IMG/VR virus record: IMGVR_UViG_3300042519_001602
Location: 1-37,559 of that record
Reading direction: 5' to 3' (one strand)
Length of the DNA stretch: 37,559 nt
From: a virus
Shown: one piece after another, positions 21,873 to 30,309 of the stretch
Layout: every line of letters begins with the position of its first letter
Numbering within the stretch: the first letter of the stretch is position 1
Made by a program: the position numbers and the translations under genes
Notes under the pieces: generated by a model
What the model was told of the DNA's origin: nothing
Databases searched by the model: none
The model's input: the letters and a program-made list of their open reading frames with translations, nothing else

Positions 21873-22688
21873 TTATCGACCTGCGAGGTATCCACCGCCA
21901 ATAGATCCGATTGCGCCAAGGCCGGCGCCGATAAGCCCGGAGGTGGCAGACGCACCGGCAGCATTTGCCGCCATCTGGGTCTGTTGGTTACCGCCAAACA
22001 GGTTGGCAGCGTAGGCGCTCTCGGGGTTGAAGAGCTGGCCAGGGTTGAAGCCCTGCGCCTGCCCGAGGAAGCCCTGAGAGCCTGCGAAGGCCTGCGACGG
22101 GCGACCGAGCACTTGCTGGAACACGTCGCCGTAGACGCCCTGGCCGGCCTGCAGTGCGCCCATGGCCTGCTGTTGGCGCTGCTGTTGAACACCTGCGCCC
22201 ATGAGCTGGGAACGCAGAGCCTCTTGGAAGGCAGCCTGCGGGCCTTGAGCCATACCGCGGGCGGATGAGGCAATGCGGGCCTGCTGCTGGGCCATGCGCT
22301 GCTGTTCCGGGGTTAGCCGGGAGCCGGCAAGGAGATTGGACGTGGCGTTCTGGGCCAGGATGTCGGCGATCTGGGTCTGCTCGGGGGCAGCACCGCGCAT
22401 AGCTTCGCGGGCTTGAGGGCCGAGCCGGGCGATGTCCGCGATATCACCGGCACGCGAGCGGGAGCGGGCGGCTGCCTCGACCTCGCCCATGGTGGGTGCA
22501 ATTTGGTCGCGGTAGAGCGCCAGGAGCTCGGGCGTGGCCTGGCGCAGCAGGTCGAGCTGCAGTGCCTGATACCGGGGCGCAAACTGGGCCTCCGCGGCGT
22601 ATCGCTCCGGTGCCAACTCAAGCTGGGTCCGAAGAGTGTCCGCGGTTTCCTGGGCGTAGTTGCGTGGTGCTGGTGCGTCGACTGTCAT
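21873..22688 (-). CDS. Internal virion protein, Ala/Gln-rich (T7 gp14-like position)
   Basis: 271 residues, rich in Ala, Gln and Gly. Long helices (ETADTLRTQLELAPERYAAE) are followed by Gln-rich runs and a C-terminal glycine-rich hydrophobic segment (SGLIGAGLGAIGSIGGGY), plausibly membrane-inserting. Its order (small acetyltransferase-like gene, this gene, longer internal protein, giant protein) parallels T7 ejection proteins 14-15-16. ATGA overlap at its start. Confidence 0.75.
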   Translation of the reverse strand: MTVDAPAPRNYAQETADTLRTQLELAPERYAAEAQFAPRYQALQLDLLRQATPELLALYRDQIAPTMGEVEAAARSRSRAGDIADIARLGPQAREAMRGAAPEQTQIADILAQNATSNLLAGSRLTPEQQRMAQQQARIASSARGMAQGPQAAFQEALRSQLMGAGVQQQRQQQAMGALQAGQGVYGDVFQQVLGRPSQAFAGSQGFLGQAQGFNPGQLFNPESAYAANLFGGNQQTQMAANAAGASATSGLIGAGLGAIGSIGGGYLAGR

Positions 22689-23089
22689 ATCATTTTGGAG
22701 GCCACCCGGTAGATCGGCATCGAGCCTTTCTTGTAGGTGGTCAGTTTGCCGTTGCGATAGCCGATGGCCGGGAGGATTGCAGCCTCCGGTCGGTCGTGAA
22801 AGAACTTAGCCGCCACTGCCATGGCGAATACTGCGCAGTCGGCAGCGAACTGGTGCCAGTACCAATGGTCGCCATTGGGGTCGTTTGGCTGCCACGACCA
22901 TGCCTTGGGCTCCGGGCCCGTCTGGCGCCAACCTACAAGCACGGCGACCACGTGGTCGTCCTGGCAGGCGATCTTGAGCGTGCCCTGCTCCGCGTGGAAC
23001 ATCACGTAGTCCTCGACTGCCTCGCGGGTCCATCCCTTGAAGCTGTCGGGCACCTTGGCCAGAAGGTAGTCTGTGATCTGCGGGATCAT
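22685..23089 (-). CDS. GNAT-like structural-region protein, 134 residues
   Basis: Strand-helix order resembles a GNAT fold: GTLKIACQDDHVVAVLVGW, then a helix with FAADCAVFAMAVAAKFF, then PEAAILPAIGYRNGK. Similar small proteins stand before internal virion genes in podophages. No clear acetyl-CoA loop is seen, so an enzymatic role is unproven; it may be a folding or assembly factor. ATGA overlaps on both sides. Confidence 0.65.
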   Translation of the reverse strand: MIPQITDYLLAKVPDSFKGWTREAVEDYVMFHAEQGTLKIACQDDHVVAVLVGWRQTGPEPKAWSWQPNDPNGDHWYWHQFAADCAVFAMAVAAKFFHDRPEAAILPAIGYRNGKLTTYKKGSMPIYRVASKMI

Positions 23090-24024
23090 GTCCAGGTGGA
23101 GGCGTAGAGCAGGTAGGCTTTGACCTGCCAGTTCGCCCGGGTCAACACGGTGCGAGACCCGGTGCTGTCGAGGTAGACGATCTGCGAGTCGGCGTCACCA
23201 CCAACATTTGCAGGCATAGCGTTTGTCCTGTTACCAGGTCTTGATTTGGAAAACCAGACGTTCAAGAACAAGTCAGTCGTGCTTGCCCCAACCATTCCAG
23301 CGGAAATGGTAATCGGATACTCACTTGTCAGGTTTCCACTGTTCCACGTTTGCTCATTGATGACGCTTTGGATATCCAGCTCGTTGCCAACAACGAATGA
23401 CGCGTCATTGGTCTTGCACCGCAGAACAACGCGGATGATTTGAGGAACGACAGAACCTGTGACTGCGGGGAGCTCAGTTGCCGATGTCAGCCACTGCACC
23501 GCTTGGCTTCCACTTGCAGCCATTACCGGGATGTCCTTGGCCACCGTGGTGTATCGCAACAGTCCGCTGGACAGCGTTCCCCCAGACAGCGTCAGTCCGG
23601 CTCCGACCGTGATCTCCTGGGGGACGCCGTTGGTTCCCTGTGACCTGCCAAGCAACCGCGCATCGGTGACGTGCTGGATCTTGGCGTAGGTGACGCCGGT
23701 GGTCGTTGACGAGGAGTCGGCCAGCTTGGCGGTGGTGACAGCCCCGGTGCCGATGTTGATCGTGCCGGGAGCGAAGGCTAGGTCAGTGGATGAAATCTCC
23801 GTAGGATAGGCCGATACTGCGCTACCGTTGCCGATGAGCCGGCTGCCCGAGATTGCGGAGAACTTCGACAGCCCGAGCGAACCATCGGCCACCGATAGCG
23901 TGCCGCCGTCGACCGAGCCGGTGATGTCGACGCTGGGCGTGCCCAGGAGGTTGAGCGTCGAGGCCGACAGCGTGGTGGTGGAGCTGACCGTGGTGCCCGG
24001 GGTGACAGTTACAAAGAGTGGCAT
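23086..24024 (-). CDS. Tail fibre / appendage protein, 312 residues
   Basis: A Ser/Thr/Gly-rich beta protein. The N-terminal part (to ~170) has fibre-type repeats (VDITGSVDGGTLSVADGSLGLSKF) and a segment TYAKIQHVTDARLLG shared with the big tail fibre. The C-terminal ~140 residues look like a globular beta domain ending WQVKAYLLYASTWT. It lies between the nozzle and internal proteins, so it is probably a nozzle-attached appendage. Confidence 0.72.
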   Translation of the reverse strand: MPLFVTVTPGTTVSSTTTLSASTLNLLGTPSVDITGSVDGGTLSVADGSLGLSKFSAISGSRLIGNGSAVSAYPTEISSTDLAFAPGTINIGTGAVTTAKLADSSSTTTGVTYAKIQHVTDARLLGRSQGTNGVPQEITVGAGLTLSGGTLSSGLLRYTTVAKDIPVMAASGSQAVQWLTSATELPAVTGSVVPQIIRVVLRCKTNDASFVVGNELDIQSVINEQTWNSGNLTSEYPITISAGMVGASTTDLFLNVWFSKSRPGNRTNAMPANVGGDADSQIVYLDSTGSRTVLTRANWQVKAYLLYASTWT

Positions 24025-24030
24025 GGTGGT

Positions 24031-26856
24031 TTAGACGTCGTTCTTGCCGTAGAGTCGGAATGCAATGCCGATGACCTTGGCGCTGTAGATGTCGAGGGAG
24101 CCCTGGTCGGTGGTGATCAGGGGCTGCACAGAGGCCGAGTGCTTGCGCAGGCGGGCCTTGTGACTGAAGAACTGATGCAAGCCGGCCTTCCACCCGTTGT
24201 TGCCGGTGCGGAACTGGGTGGTCACCGAGTAGTCCTCGCGGTACGGTGCCAGGAAGTTGTCGGCGGTGTTGTTTGTGTTGTAGGTGCCGCTGCCGTAGGT
24301 GTAGTAGACCGTGCGGTCCTTGGTTTGGTCGGTGGCAACAACGTAGGACTCGTTCACGCCGTCGAACTGCGCGGTGATGGAGTAGCGGGTGTTCCAGTTG
24401 CCCAGCTCGAATTGGATGTCGGTCCACTGCTTGTGATCGACGTTGTCCTCCCCGGTGTAGCCGCGGAAGCGAACCTCGGTCGACATCTGGATGAGGTTGC
24501 CGGCCAGGTTGACGTCCACAAGCCCGAGCGGGTCGAACTGGTGGATCAGGCCGCTTTCATCGGCCCAGCACAGCGTGTCGGTGCCTGCCACGATGACTCG
24601 GGACCAGTACTTCGGAACGAGCAACGAGCCCTCCCAGTAGCCTTCCCAGGCCTTGTTCAGGAAGTTGTAGACCAGCGTGCGCTGGTTGGTGCCGTCACCG
24701 CCCTCGACCGGCACACTCAGAATGTAGCGGTTGGCGAAGTAGGTCGCGCAAGCATTGCCCCAGTAGGCCTGGTCAATGTCGTCGACGATGTTCTGGATCT
24801 GGTCGGAGAGCGGGAGAACCACCGACTGGCTGATGCCGAACTCGGTCTGCCGGAGGCTGATGATGCCGCGTTGGGACAGGAAGATGACGTCGGAGCCAGT
24901 GCCTGCGATGGAGGCCTGCGAGACACAGCCGAACTCCCGGGTGATCTCGGTCAGACGGGTGGTCGACAGGTCGCCGTAGAGGTTCTCCACGGCCAGGACC
25001 GAGCGCTCCTTGAAGACCAGGAGCGTGGTGGTGTTGAACGGGTACAGGGCCACCACCCGGTCATTGCTGCCGGTGTTGAGCTTGAACTCGTTGAGCACCG
25101 GGCTGTAGTGCAGCGGGTCCAGTACGTCGGAGACGGCCAGGTAGTCGTTGCCGTAGAGCAGCAGCAGGCGGTTCTGGAAGTACAGGCCCTCGCGGCCCGG
25201 GGGCACCGAGGAACCGGAAGCACTCGAGCGCTTGATGCTGCCGGTGATGTTGTTGTTGTCCACGTCTACCAGCGTGGAGGGCATGGCCACCGAGGCTGTG
25301 GGGACGTCGGAATAGGCGCCACCGTTGACGATGGCCACCGAGCTGACGATTCCGTTGGTGACCGTGGCAGTCAGGCTCGCAGCGGTGGTGGGCGTAATCG
25401 TTGAGCTGACCGTGATCACCGGGGCCGAGAGGTAGCCGGAGCCCTGGTTGAGGATTGTGACCGCGCTGATCGTGATGTTGGGCGCGGTGCCGGTGGTCGT
25501 GAGCTGGATGATGGCCCGGCCTGCGTCGTTCAGCGAGTCGGTCTCCTCGGTCGTGCCGCTGAAGAGTTTGAGCGTGTTGTTGTCGACCGGGTAGACGTAG
25601 TAGATCTGGTTGTTGACCGTGGCACTGCCGACCACGTTGGAGATCGAGACCTGATCGCCCGGGATGAAATTGTGGTTGTAGACCGTCAGCGTGTCCCCGG
25701 TGGAGTCGGAGCCGACGATGGACAGAGTGGACGGGATGCGGTCGAACCCGGCGTCCAGCGCAGACGGGAACGTGGCGTTGCCCTGCATCAGGATGGGCAT
25801 CCCGTCGTTCAGGTTGTCGACGATGTCCTGCGCCAGGTCGTAGCCGGTCAGATTGGCCGAGCGCTCGATGTAGTAGCGGGCGTTGTTCTCGGGGCTGAGC
25901 GGTAGAGGGTTGGTGCCGGCCCGGGCGTCGATCAGTGTCAGGTGGAGCGAGACCTCCTCGTTGACCACGTTGACAAAGAATTGGAAGCCCTGGCCGGAAC
26001 CCGGTGTGGCGGTCCACAGAGGGGTCACGTCGCCCACACCGCCGATGGTCACGATGTCGCCCGTGGTCAGGTCGGGCACCACGTTCAGGTTGACCTGGGT
26101 GGAGTCTTCGTCGGAGAGCACCGTGGAGTCCTCGCACAGGATCTGGCTCCCGTTCTCCATCAGGATGGAGTCGTAGATGCCCGAGGCGCTTGAGAAGTAG
26201 TAGCGGGCGTTTCCCGGGCGCAGCATTACCACGCCGTTGGTGGCCTGGATGAGGCGCACCGGAAGGTAGATGTCGTGCCCGTTCATGGGCACTTCCACGG
26301 GCGACTGGTTGGGCCGGATGCACCAAACCTTGCCCTGGCCACCGTCGGAGGCCCGGGCCTCGTTGACCGCCACCAGGAGGGCGTTGGCGCCGGTGTCTGG
26401 GTCACGGTAGGGCAGGACCCCGAGGATGTCCTCGAAGGGCAGCGTCTGGTTGTAGAACTGGACAGTGCGGTTAACCGGCGGTCCGGTGAAGGCGATGGCC
26501 GCGGTCGACATTACGCAGTTGGTCCCATCATCCAGGAGGCACCGGGTGCCGTTGGGATAGACCAGCACGTTGGCGACTGGGTCCGATGCGATGCTTGAGT
26601 TCTGTGGGATAGGAGTGCCGCTGACAGGGACTGCTAAAACGGAGTTTGAGGTCACCGTCACCACTCGGTTCAGGGACTCCCACTTGCCGCCCCACTTGGG
26701 CTGCACGATGCCCCAGCGGTTCTTGATGACCTGGTCCTCGAAGCGTCGGTTGACGGCGTTGGAAACGTAGGAGGCCGGGATCAGCGCAGGGTCAATGCGC
26801 GATACCACTCCAACGAATCCATCGTCGATTGCACCGATTTGAGGCAGGTCAGGCAT
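24031..26856 (-). CDS. Tail nozzle protein (T7 gp12 / tail tubular protein B-like)
   Basis: 941 residues, longer than T7 gp12 (about 790). The N terminus is the usual form (MPDLPQIGAIDDGFVGV..IDPALIPASYVSNAVNRRF). Later there is the characteristic stretch with GREGLYFQNRLLLLYGNDYLAVSD and RVVALYPFNTTTLLVFKERSV, then FLSQRGIISLRQTEFG. The extra length comes from a Ser/Thr/Gly-rich insert near 420-540 (fibre-like beta repeats). It forms the end of the short tail and follows the adaptor gene after 1 bp. Confidence 0.85.
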   Translation of the reverse strand: MPDLPQIGAIDDGFVGVVSRIDPALIPASYVSNAVNRRFEDQVIKNRWGIVQPKWGGKWESLNRVVTVTSNSVLAVPVSGTPIPQNSSIASDPVANVLVYPNGTRCLLDDGTNCVMSTAAIAFTGPPVNRTVQFYNQTLPFEDILGVLPYRDPDTGANALLVAVNEARASDGGQGKVWCIRPNQSPVEVPMNGHDIYLPVRLIQATNGVVMLRPGNARYYFSSASGIYDSILMENGSQILCEDSTVLSDEDSTQVNLNVVPDLTTGDIVTIGGVGDVTPLWTATPGSGQGFQFFVNVVNEEVSLHLTLIDARAGTNPLPLSPENNARYYIERSANLTGYDLAQDIVDNLNDGMPILMQGNATFPSALDAGFDRIPSTLSIVGSDSTGDTLTVYNHNFIPGDQVSISNVVGSATVNNQIYYVYPVDNNTLKLFSGTTEETDSLNDAGRAIIQLTTTGTAPNITISAVTILNQGSGYLSAPVITVSSTITPTTAASLTATVTNGIVSSVAIVNGGAYSDVPTASVAMPSTLVDVDNNNITGSIKRSSASGSSVPPGREGLYFQNRLLLLYGNDYLAVSDVLDPLHYSPVLNEFKLNTGSNDRVVALYPFNTTTLLVFKERSVLAVENLYGDLSTTRLTEITREFGCVSQASIAGTGSDVIFLSQRGIISLRQTEFGISQSVVLPLSDQIQNIVDDIDQAYWGNACATYFANRYILSVPVEGGDGTNQRTLVYNFLNKAWEGYWEGSLLVPKYWSRVIVAGTDTLCWADESGLIHQFDPLGLVDVNLAGNLIQMSTEVRFRGYTGEDNVDHKQWTDIQFELGNWNTRYSITAQFDGVNESYVVATDQTKDRTVYYTYGSGTYNTNNTADNFLAPYREDYSVTTQFRTGNNGWKAGLHQFFSHKARLRKHSASVQPLITTDQGSLDIYSAKVIGIAFRLYGKNDV

Positions 26857-26857
26857 A

Positions 26858-27784
26858 TCACCGGGACGGCACGATTATCTGGCGCACATATTTCTCCTGC
26901 AGCGCCACCTTGTCGATCTCCTTGGTGAGCTCAACCTCCCCTAACTCCAAGAACTGGTTGCCCAGGTCGATCTTGCCGTCGACCCGCAGCATCTGGCCCG
27001 CGGCCTTGAGTGCGCAGATCTCCGAGAAGCGGTAGGGGAAGGCGTAGGCAGAGGCCTCGGCGGAACTGGATAGGAGCGGCGGGGTCTTGCGGAACTCCAG
27101 CCAGACGTAGGGCAACTGCTCTCCGACCAGCACGCCGTCGTCCGTGAAGGTGTAGGTGGCCTCCTGCTGGCGCCAGGACACGCGGGGGTCGCCCGGCCAA
27201 ACCGAGAAGGTCTCGCCGATGGGGACTGCCCGGGTAGTGCCGTCGGGGTTGTTGGTCTGCGAGATGTTGCGCAGGAACTTGTTCAGCACGCCCCAGTAGA
27301 CCGAGTTGGTCGGGACGGTGCCGGCCGGTGCCGTGGCGTAGAGCTGGTAGTGCCGCTGGGTGTCGGGGTAGAGAACGATCTGTCCGATGGTGTACGTGGT
27401 CGTCGCGTCCCAGTTTCCGTCGTTGTTGCCGTAGTCGGGCAGTGCCTCGGCCCAGTACTGGGCATTGAGCGTGCCGCCAGGGCCGCCCGTGGTAGGAGGG
27501 TTTCCGGAGTTGATCGAGCCGACGTACTGGTAGTATTTCTGCTCGGTCTTGAAGTAGACCACCATGCCGGCTGAGTAGAGCTGGGCCGGATCGTAGTTGG
27601 CCGCGAAGTACTGCTGCTCGTACACCGTCTGCTCGGGCCAATCGAAGCACTCCCAGGCGCTCCGCAGTGACATGGAGATGAACGTGCGGAAGAAGTTGGA
27701 CTCCTCGGTGGTCAGCGTTGAGAAAACGCGCCCAGTGAGCTCACAGGCGCGTTGCAGCACGTAGTCATAGGTGACGGTTCTCAT
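26858..27784 (-). CDS. Head-to-tail adaptor (T7 gp11 / tail tubular protein A-like) with carbohydrate-binding-like inserts
   Basis: 308 residues against about 200 in T7 gp11. The flanks are adaptor-like (DYVLQRACELTGRVFSTLT at the start, LRVDGKIDLGNQFLELGEVE near the end). Between about 65 and 165 are two repeats of about 45 residues resembling chitin/cellulose-binding type 5/12 modules: YSAGMVVYFK...YYQYVG...YW and YTIGQIVLYP...HYQLY...YW. Such modules could touch glycans at the tail or host surface. The insertion is clear; the sugar-binding role is inferred. Confidence 0.82.
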   Translation of the reverse strand: MRTVTYDYVLQRACELTGRVFSTLTTEESNFFRTFISMSLRSAWECFDWPEQTVYEQQYFAANYDPAQLYSAGMVVYFKTEQKYYQYVGSINSGNPPTTGGPGGTLNAQYWAEALPDYGNNDGNWDATTTYTIGQIVLYPDTQRHYQLYATAPAGTVPTNSVYWGVLNKFLRNISQTNNPDGTTRAVPIGETFSVWPGDPRVSWRQQEATYTFTDDGVLVGEQLPYVWLEFRKTPPLLSSSAEASAYAFPYRFSEICALKAAGQMLRVDGKIDLGNQFLELGEVELTKEIDKVALQEKYVRQIIVPSR

Positions 27785-27787
27785 TGG

Positions 27788-28033
27788 TTACCAGGCTTTG
27801 CAGGACCAGTACTTGGCCGAGAGTTTCGATCCCGGGTTGTCACAGCCGTGACGAGCGCGGAAGTTGGCCCGTCGCTCCGGGATGTGCTTCTTGATGGTCA
27901 TGTCCGGGTCGCCGAAACGCACGAGCTTAACCTTGCCGTTTTCCTTGGCCAGGACGGCGGACTTCTTGGACTCCCCGGGGGTTGCCTTGGGCTTGTTGTA
28001 GCCCGAGAACTTGTTGCCCTTGTAGTTGATCAT
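27788..28033 (-). CDS. Conserved small basic phage protein, 81 residues
   Basis: Start by ATGA overlap. Motifs in order: GYNKPKATPGESKKSAVLAK, VKLVRFGDPD, ERRANFRARHGCD, KLSAKYWSCKAW. This layout (G-Y-N-K-P-K, then AVLA-K-E, then L-x-R-F-G, then FRARH, then A-K-Y-W) marks a widespread phage protein family of unknown function, usually in late operons. Two Cys near the C terminus may bind metal. Confidence 0.8.
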   Translation of the reverse strand: MINYKGNKFSGYNKPKATPGESKKSAVLAKENGKVKLVRFGDPDMTIKKHIPERRANFRARHGCDNPGSKLSAKYWSCKAW

Positions 28034-28254
28034 TGGGACTTCGGGAGTGCGTACCAACCAGCCGGCAGGACCACGGTCGACGGCCCCACCAGCTTCTTGT
28101 CTTTGTCGAATCCGTACACGCTGGCCTTGGTGGGCTTTGCCAGCATCACGGGATCACCGGAAGGGACCAGGACCACCTTGGTCATCTGGCAACCGAGGCA
28201 GTCCAGCAATGCGATCAGCCAGATCGTTCTTGAGAGCCTCGGGAGCTTTTCCAT
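28030..28254 (-). CDS. Lysis-cassette small lipoprotein-like protein (o-spanin candidate)
   Basis: 74 residues. A basic start and hydrophobic segment (TIWLIALLDCLGC) precede two cysteines, a degenerate lipobox. The mature part, LVPSGDPVMLAKPTKASVYGF...LPAGWYALP, is a pattern I associate with small phage proteins near lysis genes. It overlaps the preceding 57-residue frame by about 100 nt in a different frame, the arrangement of Rz/Rz1. Without a perfect lipobox the assignment is tentative. Confidence 0.65.
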   Translation of the reverse strand: MEKLPRLSRTIWLIALLDCLGCQMTKVVLVPSGDPVMLAKPTKASVYGFDKDKKLVGPSTVVLPAGWYALPKSQ

Positions 28255-28327
28255 GTTGGATATCGGTGGGTGGGGTCTCGCGGAACCAATCGAGCAGGGC
28301 CTTCAGGATCTGGTAGATCCAGTTCAC
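28154..28327 (-). CDS. Overlapping lysis-cassette protein, 57 residues (Rz-like position)
   Basis: Reads from a GTG in a GTGA overlap with the holin-like gene and ends inside the lipoprotein-like gene. Sequence: MNWIYQILKALLDWFRE (amphipathic or membrane-seeking helix), then TPPTDIQHGKAPE and ALKNDLADRIAGLPR, ending in a Pro/Gly tail. Without it, 69 bp would be gene-free inside a tight cluster. It holds the i-spanin position relative to the lipoprotein-like gene, but it is short and lacks a long coiled coil. Confidence 0.65.
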   Translation of the reverse strand: MNWIYQILKALLDWFRETPPTDIQHGKAPEALKNDLADRIAGLPRLPDDQGGPGPFR

Positions 28328-28515
28328 TCAGCCTTCTTCTCGGCGTCCTTGGCGTCCTTGGCCCAGATCAGACCGATGCCAGCGGTGACCGCTGCGATGG
28401 TCGTGGTGATGTCCAGATGGGTGGTCGGGTCACCGTCGAAAAGGGCCTTCATGGCCCCGCCAACAGCGACCAGGATGGCACCGATGCCGGCGAGAGTGGT
28501 CTTGGTGTTTTTCAT
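28324..28515 (-). CDS. Holin-like small membrane protein, 63 residues
   Basis: MKNTKTTLAGIGAILVAVGGAMKAL is a first transmembrane helix, then a polar loop (DGDPTTHLD), then TTIAAVTAGIGLIWAKD as a second helix, and a charged tail (DAEKKAE). This two-helix plan with both ends charged is typical of small phage holins. Start in an ATGA overlap with another membrane protein gene. It probably times lysis together with the neighbouring overlapping genes. Confidence 0.72.
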   Translation of the reverse strand: MKNTKTTLAGIGAILVAVGGAMKALFDGDPTTHLDITTTIAAVTAGIGLIWAKDAKDAEKKAE

Positions 28516-28688
28516 TTGGAGCGGAATAAGCGATACGCACCGTAGATGGCGCACAGCAAGCCAATCACGGCGGTGATGAGTCGGACGATATCGGTGAGCC
28601 AGGGGATAAACGAGACAGCGGTGGCCGCTGCTGCTCCTCCCATGGAAGCGATCATCTGATTTGTGTCACCGCCGTGATTTGAGTCCAT
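28512..28688 (-). CDS. Small membrane protein, 58 residues, GDTNQM N terminus
   Basis: The frame starts at the ATG complement at 28686-28688 and stops in an ATGA overlap with the holin-like gene. N terminus MDSNHGGDTNQM, then an Ala-rich helix, then LTDIVRLITAVIGLLCAIYG as a membrane helix and a basic end (RLFRSK). Its N terminus resembles those of two early proteins (8640-8882, 9061-9306). It is a holin or antiholin candidate by position. Confidence 0.7.
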   Translation of the reverse strand: MDSNHGGDTNQMIASMGGAAAATAVSFIPWLTDIVRLITAVIGLLCAIYGAYRLFRSK

Positions 28689-28844
28689 TTACTCGGATGC
28701 TTTTGGTTGGGCTACTGCGAGGATGATGTCGGCCAAAGGAACGCCGACCTTGGCGTTCTGGTAGCCACCGGCCTTGATGGCGATGTCGATGAGTTGGAGC
28801 AGGCTATTGGTCTGCTCCTGAGTGAGTGTGATGGTGATTTCCAT
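28689..28844 (-). CDS. Hypothetical small protein, 51 residues
   Basis: MEITITLTQEQTNSLLQLIDIAIKAGG begins with a short beta strand and a helix; LADIILAVAQP is a second helix. It is a common kind of small phage protein of unknown role that precedes holin genes. It ends next to the start of the membrane protein, and the ATG follows the previous stop after 1 bp. Confidence 0.65.
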   Translation of the reverse strand: MEITITLTQEQTNSLLQLIDIAIKAGGYQNAKVGVPLADIILAVAQPKASE

Positions 28845-28845
28845 A

Positions 28846-29286
28846 TCAGGCCGCAGTGTCGGAAACGACAGGCTGCTCCGCAACCAAAACCGGCTCAATC
28901 TGAGGCAACATCGGAGGCACGATCATCTCAGGCTCGGGCGGAGGCACCGGCGGCACCCACGGCAGCGGCAGACTCACCACGGGCGGGTTGATCTGGTTTT
29001 CGATCTGGAGCGAGACGTTCGCTTCGATGGCCGCTTGATCGACTCCGTTGGCGTAGCACCAGTCCAGCACCTGCTGCTCGGTGAGTTGGTCGTAAGGCGT
29101 GAAGCTACCACTCGGCGGCGCGAAGCTGCACGAGCCGTAGCAGGTGCCGCTGTAGGTTTTCGCGTCTTCTCCGGTGCCGACAGTTTCGAGGCCGTTGCAC
29201 CGCCAGTTGGCGGTGATTACGACATCGGTGTTGGAGCCTTCAACCGGCTTGGTGAGAAGGCGTTCGATGAGCCAGAGGATGGTCAT
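28846..29286 (-). CDS. Conserved virion-region protein, Pro-rich C terminus, 146 residues
   Basis: Residues 20-90 read DVVITANWRCNG...YSGTCYGSCSF, then FTPYDQLTEQQVLDWCYANGVD and a helix with LQIENQINPPV, a pattern I know from small structural-region proteins of many tailed phages (function unknown). The last 40 residues are Pro-rich (VPPVPPPEPE), possibly flexible. It starts 6 bp after the appendage gene. Confidence 0.75.
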   Translation of the reverse strand: MTILWLIERLLTKPVEGSNTDVVITANWRCNGLETVGTGEDAKTYSGTCYGSCSFAPPSGSFTPYDQLTEQQVLDWCYANGVDQAAIEANVSLQIENQINPPVVSLPLPWVPPVPPPEPEMIVPPMLPQIEPVLVAEQPVVSDTAA

Positions 29287-29292
29287 AAATGA

Positions 29293-30306
29293 TTAGGCGA
29301 GGGTGATGTTGGCGACACGGGTTGTACCGTCAGAACCGCGATACGAGAACCGCAGGTTGGTATTGCTGGTAGCGTTGACGGTAAGCTGGCCGTTGGTCGT
29401 CAGGGTGGCGGGAGTTGCGGACGATTGCAGAATCAAATTACCTGCTGAATCCAGCGTCAAACGAGCTATTCCCTCTCTTTGAAATTCAACAATGTTTGCA
29501 GCAAGAGCTGCACTTGTACAATTAACAAGCAAACCCTTTTGATTGAATTCACCGGACTCAATGAATGCGCCGCCAACTGTAGAAGCAAAAGCGGCTCTGA
29601 CATGCAAACGATAGCCACTCGGCGTAACTCCGATGCCGACGTTGCCGGAGGCATCAATGGTAAAAGGAGTAGTGCTGCCCGTGATGTCTCGAATACTGAA
29701 GTTGATGTTGTCAACTCCCGGAGTTCCGCCAACAAGTTCCCATGTCCGTCCACTTGTCCCAGTGTTCTCAAGACGCAGCCGCACATTACCCTGATCGTTG
29801 CCAACAATTCGGATTGCTGCGTTGTTGACGACTCCCGTATTGTTGACATCCAGTTTGCGCGTCGGACTAACCCCCACCCCAAGTCCGGTGGCATTCAGGG
29901 TCATCCGAGTGCCGCCTGCGCCGTCGCTGAATGTGAAGATTCCTGAATTGCTAATGTTTAGCAGCGGATTTGTGCCATCCTGAGTCTGGAAAGTGGTTCC
30001 AGTAACAGTCCTTCCACGGATAAACAATCCGGCTGCTGTATCGGAATAAATGGTCAGCAAACCGCCAAAATTGATGGCAGTCGCATTCGCCAGACTTACT
30101 CCACCGTTAACCGTCAGTGCGCCGGTGATGGTGGCGGAGGCGAGGGTGGCGGTGCCGCCGGCTCCCAGGATTTGGTTGCTGGTGATCTTCTTGGTCGTGC
30201 CAGAGGCCGCCATGGACGTGTCCGAGATGTCGACAATCGGCAGCACGTCCGCTGCCGGATCAACCGTGGTGATAGCCGCTAGGGCCGTGATTTTTGTGTC
30301 TGGCAT
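29293..30306 (-). CDS. Fibre or head-decoration protein, 337 residues
   Basis: N terminus MPDTKITALAAIT followed by DVLPIVDISD-T is typical of virion appendage proteins. The middle has tail-fibre-type repeats (GGTATLASATITGALTVNGG, LGVGVSPTRKLDV). Strand-rich and Ser/Thr/Gly-rich with no catalytic motif. It sits 3 bp after the small LLQED protein gene. Codon use at 29470-29900 is more AT-rich than its neighbours, suggesting that this part was exchanged recently. Confidence 0.7.
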   Translation of the reverse strand: MPDTKITALAAITTVDPAADVLPIVDISDTSMAASGTTKKITSNQILGAGGTATLASATITGALTVNGGVSLANATAINFGGLLTIYSDTAAGLFIRGRTVTGTTFQTQDGTNPLLNISNSGIFTFSDGAGGTRMTLNATGLGVGVSPTRKLDVNNTGVVNNAAIRIVGNDQGNVRLRLENTGTSGRTWELVGGTPGVDNINFSIRDITGSTTPFTIDASGNVGIGVTPSGYRLHVRAAFASTVGGAFIESGEFNQKGLLVNCTSAALAANIVEFQREGIARLTLDSAGNLILQSSATPATLTTNGQLTVNATSNTNLRFSYRGSDGTTRVANITLA

Positions 30307-30309
30307 GGC

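Noticed and set aside
24139-25404. 421-codon plus-strand frame, and a 421-codon minus-strand frame at 25061-26326
   Set aside because: Both overlie the nozzle gene in other frames and have His/Arg/Gly/Val-rich shadow composition without motifs.
29489-29500. Third near-copy of caatgtttgca
   Set aside because: It is inside a coding region and matches only 12 of the 16 bases, so it is probably chance.
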